Below are positions 20,301 through 32,225 of a stretch of 64,000 nt of DNA, in pieces (position 1 is the first letter of the stretch; every line of letters begins with the position of its first letter). The notes under the pieces were generated by a model. That model ran no database searches. It was not told the DNA's origin and saw only the letters and a list, made by a program, of their open reading frames with translations. This DNA is from Zygnema cylindricum (taxonomy: Eukaryota; Streptophyta; Zygnematophyceae; Zygnematales; Zygnemataceae). Position numbers and translations under genes: made by a program. Where the stretch lies: the NCBI GenBank assembly GCA_037447655.1, contig JBBHKE010003363.1, positions 108,595 through 172,594 on the forward strand. The letters are read 5' to 3'.

Positions 20301-23300
20301 AGCGGTTTTCAATTGCTTGCCCCCCCAAAAAAAATCCAGCAATTGAGCATAAAATCAAACGCCTTTCACTGCCAGAATGTTTACCACTATAGGGATGAGA
20401 AGTGTACTTGTACACCTCTATTTCTTCATACTTAGTCCTAAATTTTCAGAGTTCCTCCCTTCACTCCTTATTAATCAACATTAGTTTCGGGCTTGAAAAA
20501 CCCTTCATATCCTTTCTTCCAATCTTATGTATTTAAAATCTTCACAGTTTTACATTTCACGAGTCATATTCTGTACCGCCTCCTTAATTCATCTCTCCCT
20601 TACAAAAATTACAAGCATTTCACATTCATATACTCCCCTGTCCTTTCTAAAAGAAAACCTATCTTTTAAATTTCCTTCACATCCTTCGCTCTTCCTTCCG
20701 CCTCCCTCTTGCCTTTATACAATGATTTTTCTTCCTTTGATTTCCCCTTCCAAAACAGCTTACTTCCACATTTCGCCCTAAATTCCTACTCGGGCATTTT
20801 ATTTTTCCTGGTCAAATAGGTTCTCAAACACTATAAGACAATCATTTTCCATGTGTCTTGATTTCTTCTCCAAATGCCTTACCTTGCTCAAACATTATCC
20901 TTTTCAACTACCCAAATTACTTAAAGATATAGTTTCCTTTATGCACAAACATTTTACACTCTTCCATATTTCATTTTTCTATTCCATAGTCCTCTTCTTC
21001 CTTTAAATGATAAAAACCTTTTCCTTATTTCAAACAGATTTTTGTTCCATAACCCTTTCTTCCTTTTTATTATTCACACACATTCCTGCTCCATATTCCT
21101 CCAGATCAAAAAAAGCAGAGACCCACAGGTTTCTGTCCACATTCCTCCTCTTGCGTGCTCACTCATGCACTCACTTCCTTCCTTACATAACAGTGAGTCC
21201 CGTCATGGAAAACATCATTTTCCTTCTTTAATGCAGTTTTCAGTCCACATTCCTCCTCTGACATACTTACTTCCTTCTTTCCTTACTTCCTCTTACTCAC
21301 CCACTTACTTGCTACAGATTCCCGCTGTGGAAAACAACCTTCCTCTTTTTTCACACACATTCCTCCTCTTACTTCATTCCTTCCTTACTTATTCACTTCT
21401 TATTTAGTCACTTCTTCCTTATTCTCTTCCTTATTATCCACCTCCTTACCTATTACATTCTTACTTCTGCACTTATTTTGCCATCGATTTCTGCCCTAAA
21501 AAATAACCTTCCTCTTTTTTTACACATTCCTGTAAAACATTCCTCCTCACTCATTTACTTAGTCGCTACTTACTTGGTCACTTCCTTAGTTAGTCACTTC
21601 CTTACCTATTCACTTCCTTAGTTAGTCACTTCCTTAGTTAGTCACTTCCTTACCTATTCACTTCCTTACTTATTCACTTCCTTACTTATTCACTTCCTTA
21701 CTTATTCACTTCCTTACTTATTCACTTCCTTACTTATTCACTTCCTTACTTATTCACTTCCTTACTTATTCACTTCCTTACTTATTCACTTCCTTACTTA
21801 TTCACTTCCTTACTTGTTCACTTCCTTACTTATTCACTTCCTTACTTAGTCACTTCCTTACTTATTCACTTCCTTAGTTAGTCACTTCCTTAGTTAGTCA
21901 CTTCCTTACCTATTCACTTCCTTACCTATTCACTTCCTTACTTATTCACTTCCTTACTTAATCACTTCCTTACTTATTCACTTCCTTACTTATTCACTTC
22001 CTTACTTATTCACTTCCTTACTTATTCACTTCCTTAGTTAGTCACTTCCTTAGTTAGTCACTTCCTTACCTATTCACTTCCTTACTTATTCACTTCCTTA
22101 CTTATTCACTTCCTTACTTATTCACTTCCTTACTTAGTCACTTCCTTACTAATTCACTTCCTTACTTGTTCACTTCCTTACTTAATCACTTCCTTACTTA
22201 TTCACTTCCTTACTTATTCACTTCCTTACTTATTCACTTCCTTAGTTAGTCACTTCCTTACTTATTCACTTCCTTAGTTAGTCACTTCCTTAGTTAGTCA
22301 CTTCCTTACCTATTCACTTCCTTACTTATTCACTTCCTTACTTGTTCACTTCCTTACTTATTCACTTCCTTACTTATTCACTTCCTTACTTAGTCACTTC
22401 CTTACTTAGTCACTTCCTTAGTTAGTCACTTCCTTAGTTAGTCACTTCCTTACCTATTCACTTCCTTACTTATTCACTTCCTTACTTATTCACTTCCTTA
22501 CTTATTCACTTCCTTACTTATTCACTTCCTTACTTATTCACTTCCTTACTTAGTCACTTCCTTACTTATTCACTTCCTTACTTATTCACTTCCTTACTTA
22601 TTCACTTCCTTACTTATTCACTTCCTTACTTATTCACTTCCTTACTTATTCACTTCCTTACTTATTCACTTCCTTACTTAGCCACTTCCTTACTTATTCA
22701 CTTCCTTACTTATTCACTTCCTTACTTATTCACTTCCTTACTTATTCACTTCCTTACTTAGTCACTTCCTTACTTATTCACTTTCTTGCTTATTCACTTT
22801 CTTGCTTATTCACTTTCTTACTAATTCACTTCCTTACTTATTCACTTCCTTACTTATTCACTTCCTTACTTGTTCACTTCTTTACTTGTTCACTTCCTTA
22901 CTTATTAACTTCCTTACTCATTCACTTCCTTACTTATTCAGTTCCTTACTTAGTCACTTCCTTACTTATTCACTTTCTTGCTTATTCACTTTCTTACTAA
23001 TTCACTTGCTTACTAATTCACTTGCTTACTACTTCACTTCCTTACTCATTCACTTCCTTACTCATTCACTTCCTTACTAATTCACTTACTTATTCACTTC
23101 CTTACTTATTCACTTCCTTACTTATTCACTTCCTTACTTATTCACTTCCTTACTTATTCACTTCCTTACTTATTCACTTCCTTACTTATTCACTTCCTTA
23201 CTTGTTCCCATACTTACTTGCCATCGAGTCCCGTCATGGCTGAGCGCCTGTCCCGTTGCTTTGTTCACGAGAGCGAAGCCCTGATTGGCTCGCCAGCTAT

Positions 23301-23532
23301 CGTCCACCATCCAGAGCTGCCGCGCGTCGCAGCCAATCAGAGGCATGAGCACCACGCCCTGCCAGGGATGCGCCGAGACCACATAGGACGGATTGGCACG
23401 GGACTTGATCCGTACGATTCTCTCAGAACTCATTAGAGGGCCGTACGTGCACGGAAGCTTCCAGGTGGAGTTGAGGACCCACTGCCAGCTCGGACGGAAT
23501 GTAGAGTCGTATTCGGCTGCAGGCTCCCACAT
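16926..23532 (-). CDS. Two-domain Euonymus-type (EUL) lectin, 3 exons, 333 residues
   Basis: The exons are 23532-23218, 18790-18575 and 17396-16926. All introns are GT-AG in phase 0: donors are GTAAGT in both cases, acceptors tttcag and tcgcag. EUL domain 1 (about 38-177) has VRIKSRANPSY, RQLWMVDD and the hallmark FALVNKATGQAL (86-97), then MWTL..GEGFFALR and HQMWSLEPI. EUL domain 2 (178-333) has LYTIRSK, DPFQLWTIE, MWVLGKDEGECYF and HNQMWGFF. EUL proteins are plant nucleocytoplasmic lectins with a beta-trefoil fold that bind glycans, often stress-induced. Two-domain forms are known (rice R40 type). No signal peptide is evident. The ATG follows a CT-rich tract, so an upstream exon cannot be excluded. 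The domain-2 hallmark is poorly conserved. Confidence 0.88.
18575..18790 (-). CDS. EUL lectin exon 2
   Basis: 72 codons between acceptor tttcag and donor GTAAGT, phase 0. It starts VSLTDYDPKEE and ends HQMWSLEPI, completing EUL domain 1. Confidence 0.88.
21100..21540. repeat. Older, longer-period repeat bearing decayed copies of the exon 1 end
   Basis: Units of about 100-150 bp contain gagtcccgtcatgg (near 21,192), gattcccgctgtgg (near 21,319) and gccatcgatttctgcc (near 21,482). They match the exon 1/donor sequence gccatcgagtcccgtcatgg at 23,220-23,239. Confidence 0.7.
21540..23215. repeat. 16-bp minisatellite, about 100 copies, in EUL lectin intron 1
   Basis: The plus-strand unit is attcacttccttactt, with variants carrying gttagtc and acctatt. 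A block of variants (two gttagtcacttcc units followed by acctatt) recurs near 21,613, 21,867, 22,029, 22,269 and 22,411. On the gene strand each unit contains AAGTAAGG, resembling a 5' splice site. Open frames reading Leu/Thr/Ser repeats are artefacts. Confidence 0.96.
23218..23532 (-). CDS. EUL lectin exon 1
   Basis: 105 codons, ending after GTRWQ at donor GTAAGT. It encodes the N-terminal linker and the first two-thirds of EUL domain 1. The donor lies within 20 bases of the 16-bp minisatellite. Confidence 0.87.
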
Positions 23533-23533
23533 G

Positions 23534-24768
23534 GAGGCAGGGAGGGAGGGAGAGGGAGAGGGAGAGAGGGAGGGAGGAAGGGAGGGAGGGAAGAGGAAGG
23601 AAAAATTGGCAAGTGTTTGGCGAAAAGGAGGGCGAGAAGAGAGGAAGGTATCAGGTACTCGGTCGATTATAGGAGGAGAAGGATTGCAGTGGACTGTGGG
23701 GGAATTACCGGAGTGGGAATGGAAAGATAGGAGTGTTTAGTGCTTGCTGTTTAGGATTAGTTATGAGGATTAGTTATGAGATTTTAGATTTGGAAGCAAA
23801 AAATTCGGACAAGACTTAGAAGGACGGTACGGATCATGGAATGTTTCGTACAGTAACTACAAAAATATGGACGGCTAGCATGGAGGTACGAATCCTTGTT
23901 CGATACGGGACGACCGTGACCTGTTGGTCGGTGAATAGGATGGAATCAATGAATCAAACTCAAGTGTGAGTTATAGACTCGTGTATAACTCATATCCTAT
24001 TCGTTGATCGGCCGGAAAAGTGAGTTACGTCTCGCACATTCGGTGCGGGCGCATGGGCTTAATTTGACTCCCTTTTATCCGTCGGTCAGCGAACGGCATG
24101 ACAGAGTACAGAATACAGTTAGGGTATACACGCTTATAATTTCTTGACGCGTGTAAAATTCATATTGTATTGGCTGATCTGCATGAAAGCCTAGCTGGAC
24201 TCAAGGAGTCGGCCTTGATGCGTACGGTCTCGGATGCTCGTGAGACAAAAGTTAGGTTCGTCCAAAATAGAATGAACGGTCCAGAAGTTACCTAGGTTAC
24301 GACCTTCCCTCAAGCACCATGCTGATGACGAACCGCGATGGGTTGGATCAGGCAAAGAAGACGTGTGCATCGTTTTACCCGTGAACAACAGTACTTCAGT
24401 TCAAAGCAGTCAGAAAAAATACTAATGTACGCACGGTTGTAGTACGAATCATACTATTGGAAGCAGTGCAATAGGTACGAGATTTAGTACAAACTCACTT
24501 TGGATTCGGTGAAAATGAATGGACCAATCCTTTCCTGACTTCAAGGCTATCCACGTGGCCATGAAAATCAAAAAAATCATTATTTTTTCATGAAGTAAAC
24601 GAAAACCATTTAGTTGTTCAATTCGTGCGAGTTTGAACTTTTTCCCGATTTTTACGTAGTATTCGTTGAATCTATACTTTTCGTAAATTTCGTTTAGTTA
24701 TGGTTGTACGGTATACAAAAATGTACGGAAATTGTCCCCTTAACCCTAAAAAAATAAAATCTCCGTCT
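23534..24768. other. Stretch upstream of the EUL lectin without recognised gene
   Basis: It begins with a GA-rich tract (23,534-23,610), CT-rich on the gene strand and possibly promoter or 5'UTR. The rest is unique-looking sequence; short frames show no motif. Confidence 0.5.
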
Positions 24769-24928
24769 CATGAAATCATAGAAGTCCCATGCGCATAACA
24801 CGCACGGATTAAACTAACGATTACTACGTAAAGTGCGCATCAAACGATTTCGGAATTTTTAAAATTCGTACTTTATCTTGACGTTCAAATTTCAAATTTT
24901 TGAAATATTCAATACCTTAAAAAACTGA
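24769..24928 (+). repeat. 160-bp direct repeat, left copy
   Basis: It is nearly identical to 27,668-27,829, same orientation. The two copies bracket the hAT transposase and its subterminal repeats. Confidence 0.88.
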
Positions 24929-24934
24929 AAGTGC

Positions 24935-25190
24935 GAGGAACTAGCGACGAGGCAGCCTCGTCGCTGAACCAGCGAGCATCACTGTACCAGCGACCAGACT
25001 GCCTCGTCGCTGAACTAGCGACCAGACTGTCGTCACTGACCAGCGACCAGACTGCCTGGTTTAGCAACCAGGCATAGCAATTAGGCAGTCTGACTGCCTG
25101 CAGCGACCAGACTGCCTGGTTACTAAACCAGTGACCAGACTGCCTGGTTGCTAAACCAGCGACCAGACTGCCTCGTCGTTGGTACAACAT
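24935..25190. repeat. hAT subterminal repeat cluster
   Basis: About ten copies of gcgaccagactgcctggtt-like motifs in both orientations lie downstream of the hAT transposase. Such clusters are typical transposase-binding regions. Confidence 0.7.
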
Positions 25191-25327
25191 GTCCTTGGTA
25201 AAAAATGTCAAGAAAAAAAAAAAACATGTCCACAATCAAAAACGATAAAGTTCACATTGTCCTTGGTAAAAAATGTCAAGAAAAAAAAAAAACATGTCCA
25301 CAATCAAAAACGATAAAGTTCACATTG
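25186..25327 (+). repeat. Tandem duplication of about 70 bp
   Basis: Two near-perfect copies start tgtccttggtaaaaaatgtc and end acgataaagttcacat. Confidence 0.92.
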
Positions 25328-25443
25328 AAACAAAAAAAAGAACAAACTTTGTATTAATCTGGTGGATATAGTCTAATTTTCATATTAAAAATATGTCAAC
25401 TCATTGCAGGCCGTGAATATGTATATGTCACCCCTATCCCTCT

Positions 25444-27396
25444 TTACTCCAAATCTATGTCAAACATGTCTTCATCAAACTCTTCTTCTCCTACCTCCCC
25501 TTCCTCTTCCTCCCATGCTACCATTTCCTCTTCATAACTAACATCCTTGGTGCTTTGTAATAATCTGAGATTGCTAAAGACCCAAACCAAATCATTAGCT
25601 CTTCTAGCTGTCAATCTGTTCCTTTTCTTACAGTGAATATGGTCGTAGGTTGACCAATTCCTCTCACATGAGCTGGCAACTGTGCACTGGGCAAGGATCT
25701 TAATTGCTACTTTCTGTAAGATAGGGGTGACAGCCCCAAACTGCTGCCACCACTTCCAGCCTGGCATCTGTTTAGCACACGTCTTTGTCACCTCCCTCCC
25801 AAATATGCCCTCAGAACCTTTATACTTAGACAACTCATTGTAGGCAGCAGCCTGGTCCTCCACATTTGGTAACATCTTATCAAGCATTATTTGAAAGCCT
25901 TCCATTACTTTCACATTTGAATGTTGACCATAGTCATCACTTTGGTACTCAAGATCGAGTACAAAGCCAGCAGCATATATGGGGCTGTGTGCCATCTCCC
26001 ATCTGGCGATGAAAGACACCTTCATCTCCTGCAAAATTTGTAGGCCTTCATAATTTCGCGCTCCTCCATTGCTGGATAAATTCACCAAGAACTCACCAAT
26101 ACTATAAAAACCATGATAAACCTTCCCCACATTTGGGCTCCCTTTGTCGCACTCCCTCATCATCCGCACCACAGGTTCTGAAACTGTCACAGCCTCAGTC
26201 ACTCTTGTCCAAAACTTCGAGTTCAAGATGTGGCCTTTAATCTTAGCACCCTCTGACTTGTATGTAGACTTGCTTAACCACTGCTTGTAAGCATCATGAA
26301 ACATCAAGGTCTCCAAGCTATCCTTCACCTGTAAAAACCTCTGTGGCATGATAAAATTTGTTGCAAACCTGGTCTCTCCAGGTTTCAAAAGCCTAAGTTC
26401 TGAAATTTTGTGGAACAAAGCTGCAGTCATATGATGATTCGTAATAAATTTCAACACCTCCTTTGCTTCTCGGACAGGTGTTGAAATAAATGACAACTTA
26501 CCCTAATCCTCTAACAATAGGTCCAATACGTGGGCAGAACATGGTGTCCACGTGATGGAAGGATACTTTCCCATGAGCAACGAGGCAGCAGCCTTGTTCA
26601 CAGGAGCAGAATCTGTCACAACTTGCACCACATGCTCCACCCCTACCGCAAGAACTCCTTTCTCTAACACCTGACAAACGTATTCGGCATCCTTGGTTTG
26701 CCCTCTAGTGTCTTCAGCCATGAGAAACATATCTCCTTTGGGGGTGACTGCGAGAATGTTCAGAAGAGGCGTGTCATCAACGGCTGTCCAACCGTCTGAT
26801 GTGATGGAGGCACCGGTAATTTTCATGGTCTCTATGTAGCTTGCCAAATCTTCAGTGACCGTTGCTTTCGTCTCAAACAAAAGTCGATTTCTCATGGTAT
26901 TTCGGTGAGGTAACTTATAAGATGGCCCTATCTCCCCAGTCTTTTTCACCGCTGCCTTAAAATATTGGTCTTCTAATAGTCGAAACGGCAAGCCATTGGT
27001 AAATAAAGCCTTTGCCCATGCTGTATCCACCTCCTTCTTGTTATGCCTATTAAATATATTTGTTATTTTCGACTGAAAACCTTGTACCTTGCTACTTTGG
27101 CTTGATCCCGGACATTTAGTGAGTTTATCCAAATCGGATATGACACGTTTCTGAGAGCCATGAGAAGATTTTGTGGTTTCAAATGTGTTTAACTCCGCCT
27201 TCACCTCATCGGGACATAGAATGCAAGCTCTAATGCCGCCATTTTGCACATTTCCAAGCAGGTGGTTTCTAATTCTAGTTGCTTGACCATTGTATTCGAA
27301 ATTGCAGTATAGACAAATACATATTCTGTTATTCCCAAGCAGCTCTCCGTCTGGAGCCTTGACATGCTCCCACTCGATTCCTCGTGGCCTAGGCAT
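25444..27396 (-). pseudogene. hAT-superfamily transposase, one in-frame stop
   Basis: From ATG at 27,396 the frame runs 297 codons to a TAG at 26,503-26,505, then stays open in the same frame to 25,444. The first half has a BED-type zinc finger (CLYC with a later RNHLLG), a DUF659-like catalytic part (SDGWTAVDDTPLLN, VVTDSAPVNK) and CSAHVLDLLLED. The second half continues GKLSFISTPVREAKEVLKF and ends with the hAT dimerisation region (WWQQFG, CERNWSTYDHIHCKKRNRL). The stop falls where the family normally has a Leu after LED. Readthrough, a single mutation or a sequencing error are all possible. Outer ends were not defined. Confidence 0.9.
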
Positions 27397-27544
27397 GGAT
27401 GCCTCTGGCAAAGTTCTTGGAACCTTGAAGGGTGGCTTCAATGACAGATTAAATGGAGGAATTTATGGCGTCTCCAATGGCGGATTCTTTATGAAGGAGT
27501 GGAGGAAAATTCGCGCGCGGAAATGAAGCTACGTCTCTTTTTTT

Positions 27545-28520
27545 TAAAATGTCCGTACAATTTTCCGTACAAGTTGAGACGTACGAATTTTACGAAATTT
27601 ACGAAACTAGCGAATACTACGTAGTTTTCGAAAAAAAGTCCAAATCCGTACGAATTGGACTTCTATGCATGAAATCATAGAAGTCCCATGCGCATAACAC
27701 GCACGGATTAAACTAACGATTACTACGTAAAGTGCGCATCAAACGATTTCGGAATTTTTAAAATTCGTACCTTATTTTGACTTTCAGATTTCAAAAAATT
27801 TAAATATTCAATACCCTAAAAAACTGAAAAGTTCAACGCACTAGCAGCGAGCGGCGGAATTTACGGCGTCCCCAACGGCGGCTTCCTTTTGAAGACGGAG
27901 TGGAGGACATATGAAAATACGCGCGCGCAAATGAAACAAAACGGCTCAAGGAAGCAGCCGTTGGAGACGCCATAAATTTTGTCGCTCGCCGCTCAGAAAA
28001 AAATACGTGTGCGAGACGCCTTAAATTCCGCGGCTCGCCGCTTAGAAAAAAATAGGCGTGCGAGACGCCTTAAATTTCGCGGCTCGCCGCTCAGATAAAA
28101 ACACGCGTGCGAGACGCTTTAAATTCCGCGGCTCGCCGCTCAAAAAAAAATACGCGTGAGCCGCTCAGAAAAAAAATATGCGCGCGCAAATGAAGCAAAA
28201 ATGCGGCGTGCGGCGGAATTTACGGCGCCTCCAACGGTTAATGTCCGTACATATTCGTACATTTTCGTACGAAATTTACGAATTTTACGAAACAAGCGAA
28301 TACTAAGTAGTTTTCGTAAAAAATTCCAAATCCGTACGAATTGGACTTATATGCATGAAATGAACCACCGTCTCATTTTTTAAAAATGTTCGTACAATTT
28401 TTTGTACATTTGAGACGTACGAAATTTACGAAAGCTACGAAACAAAGAATACTACGTAGTTTTCGTAAAAAAGTCCAAATCCGTACGAATTGGACATCTT
28501 TGATAAAAACCCTAAAACCC
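27545..28520. repeat. Array of tacgaa-rich and GC-rich tandem repeats
   Basis: Three copies of an 80-110 bp unit (acgtagttttcgaaaaaaag, ccgtacgaattggac) lie at 27,560, 28,250 and 28,385. Between them (27,960-28,170) are four units of about 55 bp, gagacgccttaaattccgcg followed by gctcgccgctcag. The motif cggaatttacggcgtc also occurs just upstream of the hAT gene, so this is probably hAT terminal sequence or a related non-autonomous copy. Confidence 0.6.
27668..27829 (+). repeat. 160-bp direct repeat, right copy
   Basis: Same sequence as 24,769-24,928 with few changes. It continues into the tacgaa-rich array to its left, unlike the left copy. Confidence 0.88.
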
Positions 28521-28892
28521 CCCTTAAATAACCTTAAAAGTACGAATATATATGGACACACTACGTATATGTACAAAAATCTACGGGTACGTACTACGTA
28601 ATCGGGTACGCATTTTTTCAATTTTCAAAAATCGTCCCATTATTCGCCCGTTCGTTTCGTGCGTAATATGCGATTTTAACAACTATGACGAAAACCCACG
28701 TCATCCACGTGGATTACCCGAGGACTTTTTTTTTCATGAAACAATATCAAACGAAAAGTAATGCGGACGTTGAAATGAGGGTTCATTCGTACAAAACACA
28801 TAAGTTCCGAACTTCACATTTCGGATATTCTGTACGACTAGACTCCATGGCTCATAAACGACTGTTTTTAAAATAGAGTTTGGCGTATAATA

Positions 28893-29410
28893 GTACACCG
28901 TGTATCGCTATAAGGGTGGACTTCCATTAGCGAAAAGGTGGGGTTTTTTACTGGCGGCCGTACCGTTTCGTACAGGTTTGTACAGATTTTATTATTTTTC
29001 AACGAAAACAACATTACAGAAAATTGTCCAAGGTTTTAGGCGTAAATTAGGACCGTCGGATTCAATTATACTTTTTATCCGTGACGCCAAGTCACCAACC
29101 TTACAGTTTGATAAGACTGTGCACAGGGAGGACAGTTCTCGAATACAGAACGTGTAAAAACAGGCCGCGTGGAAAAGGTCATAAACTTCCACGAGGAGCG
29201 CGCGCATATGTGCGTACACGTCGCAATGGCCATGTGCCTTCCGCCAGGGTGGCTGCAAATCCGCAAACTCCCACCGACAAAGTTTGACGCCGCCTTTTTG
29301 TCGTTGCGTTTTTAATTTTTGGGTAGTACATTTAACGCCCTCTGTACGAGGCATTAATTACCTCCGCTGGTACAGATACTTCCTCCGCTGGTACAGATAT
29401 TTCCTCCGCT
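28893..29410. repeat. Dispersed repeat, partly inverted relative to 36,380-36,735
   Basis: The segment 28,912-29,000 (cttccattag, ggggttttttactggcg) and 29,225-29,260 (catgtgccttccgccag) recur reverse-complemented near 36,735-36,640 and 36,415-36,390. It ends with three 20-bp units ttcctccgctggtacagata. Confidence 0.6.
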
Positions 29411-29719
29411 GGTAGATGCGTGGTTCACACTTGAAAAATGGGAAAACGGTATGATATGAAAACGGTACTTTTTTTTGTCCACCGTGAACTGGCACGTGAC
29501 GCTAGCCTACGTCAACTAGCGTGTCGTGATACGAGTCACTTGCCCGTACGAAAAAGGAAACGCTTTGCGGGCATGATATGTACGACGCCTTCCAAAACAA
29601 ATTGTACTGCCACGCAAGCGTTTGTACAGACCGCAAATAAACCCGGAGTAACTTGTAACAAGCCCAAAAAAAAAACCACGGGCGCCCGAAAAAAAAAACT
29701 TAGTTTCAGTTCAGTTTTT

Positions 29720-31560
29720 AGTATAAAATAAGTATTAAGAACGTTATTGTAAAATTAGTATTGGAACAGTTATAAGTGTGTATAATTAGTATTGGTACAG
29801 TTTTTAGTCTGTTTTATTGGTATTAGTACAATTTGTCTCTATAATTTGAGTTACTAAAATTATTAGTAATGTATAATGAGTATTAGTATTATTATTAATC
29901 TGTATAATCGGTATTAAGACAATTATAACTCTAAACAATTAGTGTTTGTGTAATTAGTATTAGAACAGTTATTAGTTTGTATAATTAGTCTTAACAAATT
30001 TTAGTTTTTGTAATTAGCGTGAACACAGTTATTAGTCTATATAATTAGTATTAGCGCACTTCTAATACTGCATAATTAGTATAGCGACAATTTTTAGTTA
30101 TGTATAATTAGTATTAGGACAATCGTTATAAAATAATTACTTCTACAATTATTCGTCCGCATAATTAGTATTAACTCGGTTTTTGTCTCTATAATTAGTA
30201 TAAATAGTATAAGTACAGTTATTAATATGTAGAATATATATTACTACAGTAATGAGTTAGTGTAATCAGTATTTGTACAATTATTAGTCTGTATAATTAG
30301 TATTAGCACAGTTACTATTACGTATAACCAGTACTGGTATGCTTATTTGTATAAATAATTAGTATAGGTACTGTTACTATTCTTTATAATTGGTGCTAAT
30401 ACAGTTATTACTTTGTGTAATTAGTGTCAGTGCAGTTATTAGTAATGTAGAATTAGTGTTGGTACAATGGTTAGTAATATAAAATGAGCAGTTTCAAGTA
30501 ATGTATACTTGGTATTAGTCCTACTACTCGTCTGTATCATTAGTACTTATTAGTCTGTATAATTAGTAATAGTATAGTTATTAGTATGTACAATTCGTAC
30601 CAGTACAGTTTTTAGTATGTATAATTATGTTAGCATGGTTATTAGTATATACAATTAATATATCAACACAGTTATTTGTCTCTATAATTAGTATTAGCAC
30701 ATTATGAGTTCATGCAATTGGTATAAGTACATTTTGTATACTAAGTATTTTTGCAGTTATTAGTCTGTATAATTAGTGGTAGTACAATTATTATTTAATT
30801 AGTATAAGTGTTCATAGCTAGGATACATTAAATGTCCTAATACTAATTAAACGTTAATAATAATTATACTAACACTAACTATACAGACTAATAACTCTAC
30901 GAATCCTAACTACACCGACTAATAAGTGTACCATCACTGATTATACAAACTCATAACTGGACTCATATTAAGTATACAGACTAATAGTTGTACTAATACT
31001 TATTATGAATACTTATAACTATAATGATACTGACTATACTTACTAATACAAGTATTATTACTTATTATGCATTACTAATAACTATCATAATACTAATTCT
31101 ACATTACTAATAAACGCACTAATCCTAATAATAATCCTAATTATGCAGAATACAAAGGATTTTAATACTTAATATATAAGTTAAGCACTTTATTACTACT
31201 AGATATGCAGGTTAAGCACTATATTAATACCAAATATAAAAACTAACAATTGTTTTAATAAATAATCATACAGACCGCTAATTGTACTTATACTACATAT
31301 TCATACTAATTATTCGTGTATTATCTGTATTAGTCTAGCTATTAGTACGTATAATCAGTATTAGTAAAGTTATTAGTATGTGAGTACACTTATGAGTTTG
31401 TATCATTAGTTTTGGTACAATTATTATTTATAAAATTAGTATTAGTACAGTTATAATTTTGTATAATAAGTGTTAGTACAAGTTTTAGTATGTATATTTA
31501 GTGTTTTATAGTTAGTAATTTGTATAACCAGTATTGGTTCAATTATTAATATGTATAATT
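29720..31560. repeat. Degenerate AT-rich satellite with orientation switches
   Basis: Roughly 31-40 bp units of gtataattagtattagtaca / gttattagtct run one way to about 30,830, as the reverse complement (actaatacagactaataac) to about 31,310, then again in the first orientation. Confidence 0.88.
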
Positions 31561-32225
31561 ACACCGTCGATTGTGTTTAGCGTGTTGAACACTCATTCGA
31601 CGCCCCTAAGTTTTGAGGGTTTTACTTAAAATAGGTTAAATGATACAATTTTTTATTGTACGCTAATTTCGAGAAGAACAATTAGTGTACACCATTTTAA
31701 TTTATGTATTTTTTTATTAGTGTGGAATACGGAAGGTGTCGGTGCGTATAAAAATGTACTTTTTCATTATACAAGTACGGATATTTTAATAAAATATTTG
31801 CTATCACGCGGAAAATTGCCCTGTGAATTAAAGTAAAAACGCGTTTGCCAAAAATATACCCAAATGGGAGTTAATCCTAAATAGGATACAATCACGATTA
31901 AGGGTACGATATAAAAGATTGCGTACTTGTTCCTGTTTTAGTGTACATTTATTTGTCGCGTATTGCCTACACCCTAAAAAACCGAAATTAGAGTTAGGAA
32001 TTAATTAGAGTGAAAGTATGCGACAGTGTACAAATTTTCAGAGTTTATGCTTTTACCTATTTTACTGTGAATATCCTCTCGACAAATCAGCTGTACCCAT
32101 ATTGGCGTTCGTTGAAAAATTAGTGCTTTTTTTTCGAAATTTTTCTAAGTCAAAACTAGTGTACATGACACTAAGTTATTCTACACTCTAATAATTTCTA
32201 CACGCTAAATACGATCGACGGTGTA
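31560..32225. mobile_element. TIR element of the TACACCG family, copy 2
   Basis: The ends are TACACCGTCGAT and ATCGACGGTGTA. Interior blocks (tagtgtggaatacgga, taaaaatgtactttttcatt) match the other copies. It is inserted in the 29,417-32,698 element. Confidence 0.75.

Noticed and set aside
21540-23215. CRISPR-like array
   Set aside because: The units are directly tandem with no spacers, in a eukaryotic intron.
22802-23243. Plus-strand frames with Leu-Leu-Ile-His-Phe repeats, looking like a membrane protein
   Set aside because: Pure translation of the 16-bp minisatellite.
29438-29731. 97-codon frame inside the 3.3-kb TIR element
   Set aside because: No domain recognised and it overlaps the TIR; too weak for a gene call.
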